From Kerstersia sp052103615 (lineage in GTDB: Bacteria > Pseudomonadota > Gammaproteobacteria > Burkholderiales > Burkholderiaceae_B), in the NCBI RefSeq assembly GCF_052103615.1, contig NZ_JBQEKA010000003.1, forward strand, positions 1 through 64,000: a stretch of DNA of 64,000 nt. Reading direction: 5' to 3'. Below the pieces are notes generated by a model. That model made no database searches and was not told the DNA's origin. It worked only from the letters and a program-made list of their open reading frames with translations. This document shows positions 63,257 through 64,000 of the stretch, one piece after another. The position numbers and the translations under genes are program-made. Each line of letters begins with the position of its first letter. Position 1 is the stretch's first letter.

Positions 63257-63274
63257 GGGCGGCCACCGCCGCCC
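63257..63274 (+). terminator. GC-rich hairpin after the second leuA
   Basis: GGGCGGC pairs with GCCGCCC over a CACC loop 30 bases after the stop. There is no T tract, so it is only a possible terminator. The following 250 bases up to the next gene show nothing recognisable. Confidence 0.4.
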
Positions 63275-63522
63275 GCCGGAGCCCTGGTGCTAACCGCGCC
63301 AGATCCGCTCCTTGCGCGCAAACCTGGCGGCAGCCAGGCGCGCGGCGGCCTGCCGGCCTATTCCGGCAAGCCGACCGGCACCGGCCACAAGCCAGCCACC
63401 GGCACGGAGAAACCTGCTTCACCCTCTATCCTGGCACGGCGCCAGGCGCCAGCCCGCGCCATGCGGGCCATCACAGTACCGTAGCGGTGCCATGCGGCGC
63501 CAGACGCGATGCCGGTCAGGCA

Positions 63523-64000
63523 TCAATCCTGCGGCAAGCCTGCCGTGCGCCTATCCAGCGCGTGGCACAGCGCGAATTGCTCCGGCTCCCCATCCTTCCA
63601 GGCGTCCCCCAACTTTGCCACCGCATAGCGGGCAGCAGCGGCCAGGGCCTCCGGCGCCACCGCTTCAATCACCAGCAGAGCATCGAACGCGCCGTCATTG
63701 CCGCCGCGCATGGCCTTTTCCTCGGTCGGCACATTCGTGACGTCCGGATCGACCTGCATGATCCAGGCCGCGCTTATGGCGTCCATCGCCACCAGCTCGT
63801 TGACCAGCACATGCGGGTTCACCGTCAGGGCCGGCAGCGTGAAACGCATGGGGCTGATGACGCCACCGCGCCCCTGGCCGGCATGCACCAGCACCCGGCC
63901 GCCGCCCCGGCGGAAATTGCCCAGGGTAGGCATCACGCGTTGTGACCAGGGGGTAGGAGCGTTCTGGCGCGCCATATAGGATGGCCCGGCCAGCACATCG
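63523..64000 (-). CDS. Hypothetical protein, 5' end beyond the window
   Basis: The frame stays open to the window edge, so the N-terminus is missing. The visible 159 or so residues include ARQNAPTPWSQRVMPTLGNF, RRGGGRVLVHAGQG and a helical C-terminal part (ALLVIEAVAPEALAAAARYAVAKLG). I do not recognise the family. A GTG at 63996 could be an internal codon. It is convergent with the second leuA. Confidence 0.5.
   Translation of the reverse strand, partial: DVLAGPSYMARQNAPTPWSQRVMPTLGNFRRGGGRVLVHAGQGRGGVISPMRFTLPALTVNPHVLVNELVAMDAISAAWIMQVDPDVTNVPTEEKAMRGGNDGAFDALLVIEAVAPEALAAAARYAVAKLGDAWKDGEPEQFALCHALDRRTAGLPQD

Overview
The window is a gene-dense, high-GC chromosomal segment of a betaproteobacterium, most likely a member of the Burkholderiales family Alcaligenaceae (Bordetella, Achromobacter, Kerstersia type). 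The evidence is the hemA-prfA-prmC-grxD-ubiX gene string, a short Burkholderiales-type DUF3460 protein, a Bug-type (TctC) solute receptor and a cytochrome bo operon with cyoE. There is one tRNA gene. I see no rRNA, insertion sequence, phage, plasmid origin or CRISPR array. A run of ten Ns at 9270-9279 marks an assembly gap inside a transporter gene.

Layout. Bases 1-4.7 kb hold the end of an MdtABC-type RND efflux operon with its outer-membrane channel. Bases 4.7-7.1 kb hold pilD-coaE-zapD. Bases 7.2-9.5 kb hold an NlpE-like lipoprotein and a YajR-type exporter. Bases 9.7-14.7 kb hold the cytochrome bo quinol oxidase operon cyoABCDE, preceded by a small LuxR-type regulator. Bases 15.8-20.1 kb hold scpA, the DUF3460 gene, a DHA2 exporter and glpK. 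Bases 20.1-24.5 kb hold the hemA-to-ubiX operon. Bases 24.6-29.8 kb hold a catabolic cluster: a split transketolase, a beta-hydroxyacid dehydrogenase, an MHS transporter and a divergent LysR gene. Bases 29.9-33.1 kb hold a GltIJKL-type amino-acid ABC transporter. Bases 33.4-37.2 kb hold a FeaR/FeaB-like aromatic aldehyde module beside an outer-membrane MetA-pathway protein. Bases 37.3-40.2 kb hold an AraC regulator and a first leuA. Bases 40.3-46.2 kb hold a LysR-controlled cluster: tripartite tricarboxylate transporter, PxpA-like protein and diaminopropionate ammonia-lyase. Bases 46.2-49.7 kb hold csaA, a DMT exporter with its TetR repressor, yggL, tRNA-Phe and thpR. Bases 49.9-55 kb hold an HdeA-like protein, rhlE, a LysE exporter, prfC and an unknown protein. 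Bases 55.1-56.3 kb hold bfr and bfd. Bases 56.4-60.4 kb hold an MFS exporter, rpoN, a membrane protein and a TetR regulator. Bases 61.2-63.2 kb hold a second leuA. A truncated unknown gene closes the window.

The most interesting signals are regulatory. Both leuA genes (559 and 566 residues) are preceded by leucine-rich leader ORFs. The second leader has three consecutive CTA codons, and both have mutually exclusive hairpins around the end of the leader, which fits ribosome-mediated attenuation. Other strong signals are paired GGGTTAACCC palindromes upstream of the feaR-like gene, palindromes beside the LysR/TctC and TetR genes, two long perfect hairpins upstream of rhlE, an 11-bp inverted repeat between bfd and bfr, and a tRNA-Phe terminator that runs directly into the yggL start codon. 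The two accessory catabolic clusters, around the split transketolase and the diaminopropionate lyase, are the best candidates for undescribed pathways. Nothing here is unmistakably a new defence or mobile system.
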